Shown here piece after piece: positions 42,860 to 53,600 of a DNA stretch of 64,000 nucleotides (its first letter is position 1; each line of letters opens with the position of its first letter). A model generated the notes under the pieces. That model saw only the letters and a program-made list of their open reading frames with translations. It was not told the DNA's origin and did no database searches. This DNA comes from Nematostella vectensis (Eukaryota; Cnidaria; Anthozoa; Actiniaria; Edwardsiidae). The DNA is taken from NCBI RefSeq assembly GCF_932526225.1, contig NC_064041.1:6283042-6347041 (forward strand), in the 5' to 3' direction. Made by a program: the position numbers and the translations under genes.

Positions 42860-44960
42860 ATTTATCGGTAAATTATTATAGCATTATTCCAACAACACAG
42901 CGCGACACAAAAAAAAAGCGCTATAAAAAGTGCTCCAAAATAATACAAAAAGTACTCACATTAAGCTTATGTTAACATATTCTCAATTACTTTCTGGGAT
43001 ATTCTTTTAGTGTTTTCACTTTTCGAGCGCACACATGTCTAAAAATTTGAAAAGTATGTATTTATCTTAATACTATTTAGTTAATTTTTGGTCACCGTAC
43101 CCCTAAACACATTAAAGCATTTACATTTTGTTTCTCTAGTATCTTAGCCTGGAATTCGAAATTGGCCTCTGCGCATTTGGAAAAGAAAAAAATTCGTGTC
43201 GCGGTGTTGCGACAAGCAAAAAGCATCTCGGATCAAAGCTTTTACTCATTTCCATATATTTTGCATGAATAACTTTAATCTGCTAATTGAGATAACTACA
43301 CTTTTTTATAAGAACCTTTTTAATAAGAACGTCCAGCCTAAGATTTCACCAAATTTTAAGAACATGCTAAGAACATCCCGAGGCTCAGTCAAAGCGAAAT
43401 ACAGTTTTTTTGTGTGATCTGGTGATGTGTTCTAAAATACAGAATCAAATGTTTTCATTGATAACAACCTTAAATATTATTGCTACTGAACATTTATGTA
43501 ATTCTCTTTTAATGTTTCATTTGGTATTAATTAAATTTTTATATAGAGAGAGATTTCACAAAAGAGATTTCACCAAATTTTAAGAACATGCTTAGACTAT
43601 GTCGAAGCGAAGTACATTATTGTTTAGTGTGATGTGTTTTTAAATACAGACGTTCTTATAAAAAAAGAGCGCCAATACCCAAGTCTACATCCCTGCGCTA
43701 GAAAACTCTAGAACACAATATAAAAACAAATTAGTACATCTTTTCAAAAGCTGATTTAGTGAACATATTAATGTATATATTAATTGCTGGGGACCCATCT
43801 TAGCGGGTTCCCCGTAATTAGTAAGGGGCACTGTTTAGACAGTTGAAGCACTCTCCATAGAGACGCTCCACCACTTAGAAAGGTCGTAAACTTTGCGATA
43901 AGTTTACGACGTCTTAAAAGAAAAGACACGTTCCCGTCGCCGATTGAGTTGCCTTATAATATTATCGCTAAGGTGACGATTTAACTGTCTTACTATCTCT
44001 TTATCCCAGTAAACTTCATGGGTAACCAACAAGACAAGCTTGGGAAATTTCTAGAGGGTCAGAAGACTTGATGATTCAGAGATTTGATGAGCGGTAGTAC
44101 TTTTGAATCCTCTCCTTGTTCCTCAATTGGTTAATCTCTTGATCTGTTTATCGCTTTTGTATTGTCTTTATTTTCAAGGTTTGTAATACTGTGAAACAGT
44201 GTGTTCTTATCATCAAAGAACGAGGAACCAAACCGATGAAATCCAGGTTTGTAGTCAAAACAGCAAAGATATAAACATTTTAATTTTCTCGACTCTTATA
44301 CCGATTTCCTTGTAATTGTTATTTCTTTTTATATTTAGTACAGTATCATAGAAGTTAAAGGACGTGATGAATATTCCTGTATCAGTTCATTTGATCTTAT
44401 TTTACTTAGGTTTATTTAATTATATCGGAATGCCAATAAAAGTAAACAAAGTGTCAAAAGCCTGAAAAGCTCGTTAAGAGCAGAGGTAGCTCTCGAATTA
44501 CCTCCTAACACTATTAGACAATCACACGTAACAAATAACTAGTTAGTACTAATTAGTAACAACTAGTCTTACAACCGTGTAGATAGGAAAAAAATATCTC
44601 AACGCGGAAAATAGACTCAGCGGGAGCAACATTAAACATTAGCGGACCAACAAACGGAAGAACGGAGAGATGGACAGTAGACAGACAGACATGCTTAGAC
44701 GAACGGCAAGAGAGACAAACAAACGGACGGAAATCCAGGCAGATAGATAGGCTGACCGGGCGGACGGACGGAAAAAGCGGACAGGTGGATGAAGGCGGTC
44801 CGACGCGTCCGTAAATAGATGACCGACTGCTTTTTTTTTGTTGTTTCAGCTCCTCGCTAAATCAAGATAAGGCTACTACCTCTTGTTCACCCGGTTACTC
44901 ATTGTCGCACATAAACCTGGAAACCTGGTGGCACGCCAACACACATATGCAAACCTGTTA
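42860..44960. other. Spacer without recognised gene
   Basis: AT-rich sequence with one direct duplication: TTTCACCAAATTTTAAGAAC plus flanking at ~43345 and ~43565, each followed by related GTGTGAT and AAATACAG blocks. Otherwise nothing recognisable. Confidence 0.4.
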
Positions 44961-44984
44961 ACATTATTCATCGCACCAGCGAGG

Positions 44985-45660
44985 CCGCCCACAGGAAAAC
45001 TCTTCCAACCGTCGAGCCAGTAAACACGCCTACACGGCGGACTCTTCTATCCGTCGCGCCAGTGAACCGTCTACACGACAGACTCTTCTATCCGTCCCGC
45101 TAGTGAACCGTCTACACGACGGCGGACTCTTCCATCCGTCCCGCCAGTGAAAACGTCTACACGGCAGACTCTTCTATCTGTCGCTCCAGTAAACACGTCT
45201 ACACGGCAGACTCTTCCATCCGTCGCGTCAGTAAACACGTCTACACGGCAGACTCTTCTATCTGTCGCTCCAGTGAACCGTCTACACGACGGCGGACTCT
45301 TCCATCCGTCCCGCCAGTGAACACGTCTACACGGCAGACTCTTCTATCTGTCGCTCCAGTAAACACGTCTACACGGCAGACTCTTCCATCCGTCGCGTCA
45401 GTAAACACGTCTACACGGCAGACTCTTCTATCTGTCGCTCCAGTAAACACGTCTACACGGCAGACTCTTCCATCCATCGCGTCAGTAAACACGTCTACAC
45501 GGCAGGCTCTTCTATCTGTCGCTCCAGTGAACCGTCTACACGACGGCGGACTCTTCTATCCGTCGCGCCAGTGAACACGTCTACGGCGGCGGATTTTTCT
45601 ATCCGTCGCGCCAATAAACCCGTCTACCAGTCTCTTTTATCCGTCGCGCCGGTGAACTCG
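44985..45660 (+). repeat. 42-bp minisatellite upstream of, and homologous to, the coding repeat of the next gene
   Basis: About 15 units around AACACGTCTACACGGCAGAC and TCTTCTATCTGTCGCTCCAG. In one frame a unit reads ADSSIRRVSKHVYT, in register with MDTSMHRTSDPICS and MDSSIYRTSEPCNG at the start of the 45701 protein and with ADTASHITSEHIGS in its body. Variant units (GTGAACCGTCTACACGACGG) change length and break the frame, and a stop (TAG) separates the array from the ATG at 45701. Confidence 0.85.
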
Positions 45661-45700
45661 TCTTCACGGTTCCATTTATCGTACCTAGATAATTAGCGCT

Positions 45701-47014
45701 ATGGACACTTCTATGCATCGCACAAGTGACCCTATTTGCTCGATGGACTCATCTATTTATCGAACTAGTGAACCTTGCAACGGTTTAGATGTTCCGAAAC
45801 ATCCCACAATTGAACACATTCACACGATGGATGACACCATAGTTTCCGTGGATGGACCTTCTGACAGCGAAGACACCTCCAAACGTGAAGAAAATTACTC
45901 CGTTGAAACGTTTAAAACGCCTTCATGCAACGAAAGCAATTCGGTTAAAACGATAGTCACAGCTATACATTACTCGAGCGGGTCTGTTAGAATGATGAGC
46001 AGGGCTGGTCTCGCCACAAATGAGACTAATCTGACGACCGACACACCTATATACCGCATAAGTGAGCGTGACTCTGCTAATCACGGTAGTGCGGACACTA
46101 TTGCTAACACCACTATGGAAAATATTGGCAGTGCGGACATCACTGCTAACACGACTATCGAGCATTTTGGCAGTGCGGACACGGCTAGTCACAACACAAA
46201 CGAAGATATTGGCAGTGCGGACAGGGCTAGTCACATTACAAGCGAGTATATTGGCAGTACGGACACAGCTAGTCACATTACAATCGAGCATATTGGCAGT
46301 GCGGACACGGCTAGTCACATTACAAGCGAGCATATTGGCAGTGCGGACACGGCTAGCCACATTACAAGCGAGCATATTGGCAGTGCGGACACGGCTAGTC
46401 ACATTACAAGCGAGCATATTGGCAGTGCGGACACGGCTAGCCACATTACAAGCGAGCATATTGGCAGTGCGGACACGGCTAGTCACATTACAAGCGAGCA
46501 TATTGGCAGTGCGGACACGGCTAGCCACATTACAAGCGAGCATATTGGCAGTGCGGACACGGCTAGTCACATTACAAGCGAGCATATTGGCAGTGCGGAC
46601 ACGGCTAGTCACATTACAAGCGAGTATATTGGCACTACGGACAAGCTTCTTTTAGTCCCAAAACACACAAAGAAACACCGTGTAACCCCAGCAACGCTGT
46701 CCCCTAAAAAAACCAAGAAACAAAGCAACATTACAAGCCCGCCAGTTGCATACAATCTGTACGTAGCCGGAAGAAACAAAGTTGGCGCAAAAGGCTTCTC
46801 AAAGCGATCGGTAATACGTCCGTGGTACGACTTAAGGGGGAAAAGACTCGTGGTAAAATTAGCTCTTTTGATTGCTTACGTATTGGTGATCATCGTTACC
46901 ACCCCGTTTCTTGTCATTGCTCTAATGATTTGCTGTGTGAGCTATTTTACTCCAGACGATGAAGAGGTAGTTGCGGCTATGAGAAAAAAGACACCAGGAA
47001 AGGCTCCCGTTTGA
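45701..47014 (+). CDS. Unrecognised 14-residue-repeat protein with C-terminal membrane segment, 437 aa
   Basis: I do not recognise the family. The body (~residues 125-310) is a tandem array of GSADTASHITSEHI (42 bp per unit), about 8 near-identical units flanked by diverged ones (GSADTIANTTMENI, GSADITANTTIEHF). The first ~50 residues are also diverged copies of the same 14-mer. After the array come a basic stretch (KHTKKHR, KKTKKQ), RPWYDLRGKRL and one strong hydrophobic span LALLIAYVLVIIVTTPFLVI, then a short tail DDEEVVAAMRKK. There is no N-terminal signal peptide, so it may be tail-anchored or lack an upstream exon. An in-frame TAG lies just before the ATG. The repeats are Ser/Thr-rich. 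Codon-level conservation of the repeat suggests recent array expansion. Could be lineage-specific or newly born. Confidence 0.6.
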   Translation: MDTSMHRTSDPICSMDSSIYRTSEPCNGLDVPKHPTIEHIHTMDDTIVSVDGPSDSEDTSKREENYSVETFKTPSCNESNSVKTIVTAIHYSSGSVRMMSRAGLATNETNLTTDTPIYRISERDSANHGSADTIANTTMENIGSADITANTTIEHFGSADTASHNTNEDIGSADRASHITSEYIGSTDTASHITIEHIGSADTASHITSEHIGSADTASHITSEHIGSADTASHITSEHIGSADTASHITSEHIGSADTASHITSEHIGSADTASHITSEHIGSADTASHITSEHIGSADTASHITSEYIGTTDKLLLVPKHTKKHRVTPATLSPKKTKKQSNITSPPVAYNLYVAGRNKVGAKGFSKRSVIRPWYDLRGKRLVVKLALLIAYVLVIIVTTPFLVIALMICCVSYFTPDDEEVVAAMRKKTPGKAPV

Positions 47015-47185
47015 ATTAGAATTATTAAGCCCCATGAAAACAGCCCAAACATGAGTCAGCATTGCTGGCGATGCCCGCTTGACTGATAATAGGGCGCGCG
47101 TTTTAGCAAGGGCGACGGCAAAGAGAACCAGACGGCAGAAAACAATAGAAAATTCATGACGTAAAAACACAAAAAGTTTTAAAGA

Positions 47186-47425
47186 ATGTCAATCAACCAC
47201 TCCTGTGCTATTGTTTCTCATTGAAAATACAGCGGTTTATTCGCGAGGAAATTCCAAAATAACAATCTACGAATGAAGTTTGATATGTTATTGACGATAT
47301 TTGATGGAAAATATCTTGGTTTCTTGCTTGGATTAGCCGATAGATGTGGATGCTTTGTGTGACTCGCCATTGAGCAGGAGCATAGAATGGCGGCGTGATA
47401 AGCCTTTAATGTCTGTCGAGGAAGG
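47186..47425. repeat. Dispersed repeat family A, copy 2
   Basis: Collinear with 6644-6885 (AACAATCTACGAATGAAGTT, GATATGTTATTGACGATATT, TTAGCCGATAG, GAGCATAGAATGGCGGCGTG), in the same orientation. Confidence 0.7.
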
Positions 47426-47829
47426 TGCGACTATTTTGGAACTATCTTTTCATTGCAGAAACAAGCTTAGAATTAAGCGCTTCTAGCGAGGTACTTTTTT
47501 CGGTCGCATTTTCCTAGCCGTCGCCCATGCTAAGACTCTAGACATCACGATTTAAGTTGTATGCGACACTTCTACAACTCGAGTCGTAGAGGGAGAATCA
47601 ACGCTGTTTGGCAGAGTAGTAAGAGAGGCGGGCAAAGATGTCTGAAAGAAGAGAGGTGTGTTATACAGAAAAAAGTCTTCAAGAAAGGTCACTCACTTAT
47701 ATAGTCAGAGGGGAGGGACTAATTGGACAAGGCAGGATAGAGAGAGATATAAAAAAATCGGGCGAACAACTTCACTTGTCAATATGGGTATACTAGCAGC
47801 GATAGCTATATGCTGAGTCATCAATGAAG

Positions 47830-48525
47830 GGTTTTCAAGCCTTTTGTCCACACTAACACGGATTCAAAAGTATACGGATTCGTTTCGCCGAAAACGCAAC
47901 ATTTGATTCGCGTCCACACTATCGTTTTCGCAGCGTCTTCACCTGGATCCAGCCGTCCACACTAACGGACCAAAGTATACGGATTCATTTTCACTTTCGA
48001 TAGCGTTTTCAAAAGTATCCGGATTCGCTGGATCCAGTGCGCGTGTTAGTGTGGACGGTAGGCCTAAACGTATCAAAGTATACGGATCCAAACTAATCCG
48101 TGTTAGTGTGGACGGTAGGCCTAAACGTATCAAAAAGTATACGGATCCAAACTAATCCGTGTTAGTGTGGATGGAAGGCCTAAACGTATCAAAGTATACA
48201 GATCCAAACTAATCCGTGTTAGTGTGGACGGTAGGCCTAAACGTATCAAAGTATACGGATCCAAACTAATCCGTGTTAGTGTGGACGGTAGGCCTTAACG
48301 TATCAAAAAGTATACGGATCCAAACTAATCCGTGTTAGTGTGGACGGAAGGCCTAAACGTATCAAAGTATACGGATTCAAACTAATCCGTGTTAGTGTGG
48401 ACGGTAGGCCTAAACGTATCAAAGTATACGGATCCAAACTAATCCGTGTTAGTGTGGACGGTAGGCCTAAACGTATCAAAAAGTATACGGATCCAAACTA
48501 ATCCGTGTTAGTGTGGACGGCCCCT
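47830..48525. repeat. 57/59-bp satellite containing a TIR-element terminus
   Basis: Eight units from 48061 with blocks GGCCTAAACGTATCAAAG, TATACGGATCCAAACTAATC and CGTGTTAGTGTGGACGGTA. Units alternate between 57 bp and 59 bp (CAAAG or CAAAAAG). The left flank 47838-48060 has inverted GTCCACACTAACACGGAT sequences. The array therefore looks like tandem amplification of the right end of a TIR element. Confidence 0.85.
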
Positions 48526-48639
48526 TAAGCGTAGCATAGTACATGATGCGTGACTCATGTTGACGAACGCGTGTGATACAAAGGGAAGAAGACAGGAAAT
48601 GTGCGTAACAGTGAAAAGGGGTTACTCGCACTCTACGAT

Positions 48640-48950
48640 TGATGGGTAAACTTTTATATTCGCTTGTTTTTTTGCATGGATATTCCTTGTGCAACATAAA
48701 ACAAAATAAGCCTGAGTATTTTTTGGTAGATAATCCGTTCTTGAGATATTGCAAATTGTAAGACTCTTGCTTTGTGTGAAATTGCCCAATTTGGGCGAAG
48801 TCGCTACTTTTAACATGATTAATGGCAACTTTGCTCAATCATATCTCAAGAACGAATTATCTACCAAAAAGTACCAAAGCTTATTTTCTTTTATATTACG
48901 CAAGGAACCTCTAGGCAAAATATCAACAAAATACAAGCTAACACAACCTT
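48640..48950. mobile_element. Long-TIR palindromic element
   Basis: Arms of about 120 bp: the best block TTTTTGGTAGATAATCCGTT at 48719 pairs with AACGAATTATCTACCAAAAA near 48851. Outer pairing includes CAAGGAA/TTCCTTG and AATAAG/CTTATT. No transposase; superfamily not assigned. Confidence 0.65.
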
Positions 48951-49503
48951 ACAATTTGAATTTTGCCATTTTTTTGCTCTAAAGTGCACTATTGAGAAAG
49001 GACGTCTCGGGCGCGTAAGTAGGCGTGCGCCAAAAGGATGGCAATTTGTTATTGAAGATTTGTCAAATATCAGCTTTTTCATGATACCTCCCCCCTCCCC
49101 ATGACTGTCGCTCTCCGGAAATCCTGGGTGAACGCGCCTAGTTAGAAGTTTGTAACCGAGTCTGCGATTAGAGACGAAGCCAGCGTTTTAACTTTCAAAG
49201 CTTCACGTAAAATAACTAACTAAGAAGAGTTGCAGGATAAAATAATGAGCGACTAGTTGTACAATTTGCAATTACTTTATGATTGCTAGGGTTCAAGAAA
49301 GTGTACAAAAGTATAAAAATTAGTTATGTATATCAATAGTAAGTTATATCTTATATTCAGACCGAACTCAAATATGTTATATATATATATATACAATAAA
49401 TAGATGTCATTCGGGTTTAAAATCTCGGTTCGAACAAGCGGTGTGCTGATCCGCCATCTAAGAGTCATTTGCTGCCATGTACGAAATCCATGGGCTTTAG
49501 AGT

Positions 49504-49648
49504 GCTTTTCATTAACCCGTAAAACCCGTAAAAAGTGTGATAGTCAAGGTGTAATAGTGAGTAAAACACAAAAGAGAACAATAGAATCAGATCACAATAA
49601 AGAGTATAACGCTAAAGTGTAGTTCACGGGTTAATGAAAATCACTCTA
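49504..49648. mobile_element. TIR MITE, simple relative of 30505-30741
   Basis: Ends GAGTGCTTTTCATTAACCCG and CGGGTTAATGAAAATCACTC, with interior GTGTGATAGTCAAGGTGTAA and AAACACAAAAGAGAACAATA. Lacks the 138-bp insert seen in the other copy. Confidence 0.75.
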
Positions 49649-49649
49649 A

Positions 49650-50450
49650 CCAAAACTCCAATACACCTATTTCAGAAAAGGTGAAATCTTTGTCGTACCT
49701 ACGTTGAATCACTGATAACGACTAAATGACAGAATCTCGCTATTTACAAATCTACTTGATACCAATGAAGCAATGTTTGTTACGACACGTGGACTCTCCA
49801 AATGTAGGCGCGTGTCCATGGCGGGGGGGGGGGGGGGGGATCCGTGGGGTTCGGACCCCACCCTGCACGTGTGCCGAAATGTAGAATTACATTCATAATT
49901 GCTGCATCAATAAGACTCTGGTTGACACCTTGTCAGAGGCTAATAAAGTGATTAATTTTCGTTGTGTGGTTGGATAGAAAAGGATTCTGGATGGATCGGG
50001 CCATGTAGAAGCTATCGGAAGATTTCACCACATTGGATTGGTGCAACACAGACGAAGAACGAGAATACAATAGAACGATGAGGGCAATCTAGCCAATCAT
50101 GTTAGGCCTTACGAGCGGACTTCTACATTTCTCGAAGGATCTAGCGACCTATTACCGTAGCTAAGTATTGTTCTTGAGACGCACCCCAATAGTGCAGCCT
50201 TACCTGAAATAGGTGTATACGTTATGCAGTAGATCTTCATTTCAGTAAAATTCAATGCAGAGTAGAATTGGGACGAGCTGCCTATACAAGAAAGCAGTAC
50301 GTTCCCAAATCCGTCACAGATTCATATACAGACTTTCCGCAGTGACCTGTTGCCTCTTATTTCACTAAGGACTTCATGCATTTCTTATCAACATCAGTGT
50401 AGTGCAGTCGGATTTTACATAGGGTTGTTAGTATGGGATCTTTTATGTGG
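49650..50450. other. Spacer downstream of ACBD6; no gene seen
   Basis: Unique sequence with a G run of about 17 near 49824. The sequence after it (GGGGTTCGGACCCCACCCTG, GTGTGCCGAAATG) recurs in diverged form at ~60760-60800, so it is part of another dispersed repeat. Confidence 0.4.
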
Positions 50451-50455
50451 GTGTC

Positions 50456-50636
50456 TTATTGTAATAAAGCTTTGATGGATTTGTTATCCGTGGCGTCTTC
50501 AGGAAGACATCCGTCCACGTCCTTGATGTTTGTTAAGGCATGGGCATCGAGAAGTTGCTGAACTATTGACGTGAATTCACATGTAGCAGCTGCAATAATA
50601 ATAAATAATAATGACAATAATAATAATAATAATAAT

Positions 50637-50683
<47 letters not shown>

Positions 50684-53600
50684 CTAATAATAATAGTGAT
50701 AATGATAACAGGTAACTTTAATAGGTACCTATCATCTTAAAGTAAATAAACATATTCACACTCATCATCATCATCTTTATGATAACATCTGGCACAGTCA
50801 GTGGCATCATTATCACCATCATTACCATGCAAGCAATAGTTGCACAGCAGATCATGTGACATTTCTGGATGCAAACTAACACATTCTCCAACTTTTTGAG
50901 CCAAAATAACAACAAAAAGTAACTAATTACGAATCAGTTTCTTTGTATATATTGAGAGATTTAATATTTTTGTTGCTCTCTGTGTGACAGGGGAAGCCAT
51001 GACATCCAACACAATCATCACCCCTATCAACAACATCATCTTCAAAGTAATCATCATCATCTGTATGATAATGTGTTATGTTAACATTGACACAATCATT
51101 ACTTTTTTCAACAATTATCTTCATAATTGTAAATAAGAAAAGTAATAGGCTGTGAAGGAGGTAACCAAACCAAAAATTGTAAAGAGATATTGATAAGACT
51201 AGGTGCTTTAAAGGATAGTATCTTACCATAGTGGATGGGAGTCTGGCCATCAGAGTCCTACAACAAGCAACCAATTAAATATGCGAATAAACAAATATAC
51301 AAGCAAACTATCAATCAACCGAAACAAAAACAAGATATGACTTCAGGGGTGACAAACATCCTCAGGGACCCAGGGCATCGCAGAGATAGGGTACACAGGG
51401 AGCGTGTGCGAAAGAAAGAGTAGTGAAAGACTCCCTGGGCAACTGCTCTGTAAAAGCTTTTTTCTAAAAACTGCAGCAAACTCGCTCTCTGATTGATCTC
51501 ATTATTATTAAATTAAAATTAGACCAATCAGGGCGCTCCTTATTAATCAGAAAAGCAGACAGACCTCACGCATAGTAACACTTTCCAAACACCTATACTG
51601 CTAAATAACAAAGCCTTACCCATTTCGAATGTGTATGCGTATAACAAAGTCTTACTCATTTTGAATGTGTATGATTTTTTTGATCAGAATTATTTTGTAC
51701 AAAGGCCAATTAAATAAACAGTTCAAGAAAATCCCCCAAACTTGACTCAACCCTTGAATTATCTAGCCTTTCAATAGATTTTTATCAAAATATTGTTTGT
51801 TATGTTTAGCGTATAGTTTTTCTTTTCCCTCTTGATATGTAAATTTCGAGACTGTTTTAAAAGTTTTTGTCAATAAGTGATGGTGCTAATTGGAAAAAGG
51901 CGCCAGGTCCAGTCAGGCGACTAATTGGATTAAAAACACTTATTTAAAATAGCTTTTACAGAGCAGTTGCCCAGGGCATCCTTTCCTCTCCTTCTTTCTT
52001 GCACGCTCCCTGTGTGCCTGATCTACTCGACGCACTGGGTCCCCGAGGATTGATGACAAAATACTAATGATGCATGCTGCTTTTCAGTGAATTTTGATGA
52101 CAACAAAGGTCACTTTAACGGGGGAGCAATAGTTTGTTTTAGATAACCTTTGAATTTGGGATGTCATGTAGAAGTATATAAAAAAAGAAAGTGTTTGCAT
52201 AAAGTAGCAACTTACTATGATGAAGTACTCACAGTTATATTGACATCTGCATTATTTTTAATCAGAAAATCAACAACATGGTCATGCCCCCTGTCGCAAG
52301 CCCAATGTAATAGTGACATGCCCTGTAAGGAAAAGATGTAAAAAGAAATTGCTTTGATAAAAATTTGTTGACCTATTGGAACCTACTCTACTTTAGTGAA
52401 TTCCTGTTCGCTACACATTTTAAAAATTCTGATGAAAACAATTACCAACATCTAAATCACCTTTAGGCTTCCGCCATTCAAAGGAATTTTCATTGGCCAG
52501 CACTGAAATGGTTTCTAATCACACCACCTCTCCGCAAGGTTCTGACCAATCAAGAAGCAAATGTAACTGTTTGTTTCAATGATGGAAGCCAGAAAGGGGT
52601 GTAGCATTTGAAAATTAAAGAGTTTACAGCATATTGACAATCACAGGTCGAATAACCTCTTTTAAATTTTGAAAAAGTAGCAAAATTATATAAGTAACAG
52701 TAAATGAGTTATCTTTTACTATTCTTATTCCCAAGGAAGAAATCATAAATATATACCTGTTCATCAGGTGAATTGATGTTCTTCTTTGAGATGAGGGAAC
52801 TCATTCTCTTTACATTTCCTTCTTTGCACCAATCAAAAGCAGTCTTATTGCCATCACTACAACAAAAAAGCAAAAAGGGAAACAACTAGAAAAAATAACA
52901 GCTGTTAATAATTGTAATTATCATGATGATGGTTATAAGACCAATACTTTAATTTTTCTTTTCTGTAGGGTTTACATACTTCAAAAGACAAAATTCAAGA
53001 TCAGAGAATGTGTAATATAATGATAAAAATGAATAAAACAAAGTAAAAATGAATAAAAACTTGTTTTCAAATAAAAACTCAGCTTCTTATAACATGCAAT
53101 CGTTTTCGGGAGCATAACAAGATTTTCAAGAGTGTCAGGAGGTGGACAAACATGACAGAGGGAAAAAATGGCATGAAATTTTCCAATTCTCAATACATAA
53201 GCTCAAGATTCCGCATACATGGAGTTCCTCTGACCAAAAGCTTAATTCTAAATTTAAAAGAAATTTTGAAGATATTTAATTTAGATATTAGCGAGCAGTT
53301 GGCTTATAGGTTTTTGGGGGCACGAAAAATGTTATGAGTTGCAAATAGGAAATATGCTTTTATCTAAATTAAGAGGAAAGACCCTTTAAAATGAAAGCCA
53401 CTGAACAGTGAAAGTAAGTTTTCTCTTTTTTTTTTTTTTTAGCTTTCCAAACACAACTATACTCTCTGAATCACTATCCCTGTAGCAATGGAAAGGTTGA
53501 AAAAGTAAACGATATTTGCGGAGCAGATAATTTTCCTCGATTTTAAAGTTTAACTTGCAAAACGAATCCACCAGCACACACGCATGCAAATCATGTTCAA

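Noticed and set aside
45923-46655. 229-aa minus-strand and 197-aa plus-strand alternative ORFs over the 45701 gene
   Set aside because: A 42-bp repeat lacking stops in several frames opens all of them; only the 45701 frame continues into non-repeat sequence with a membrane segment.
50927-51274. 115-aa minus-strand ORF
   Set aside because: It reads a real ACBD6 exon (51257-51227) in the wrong frame and then intron.
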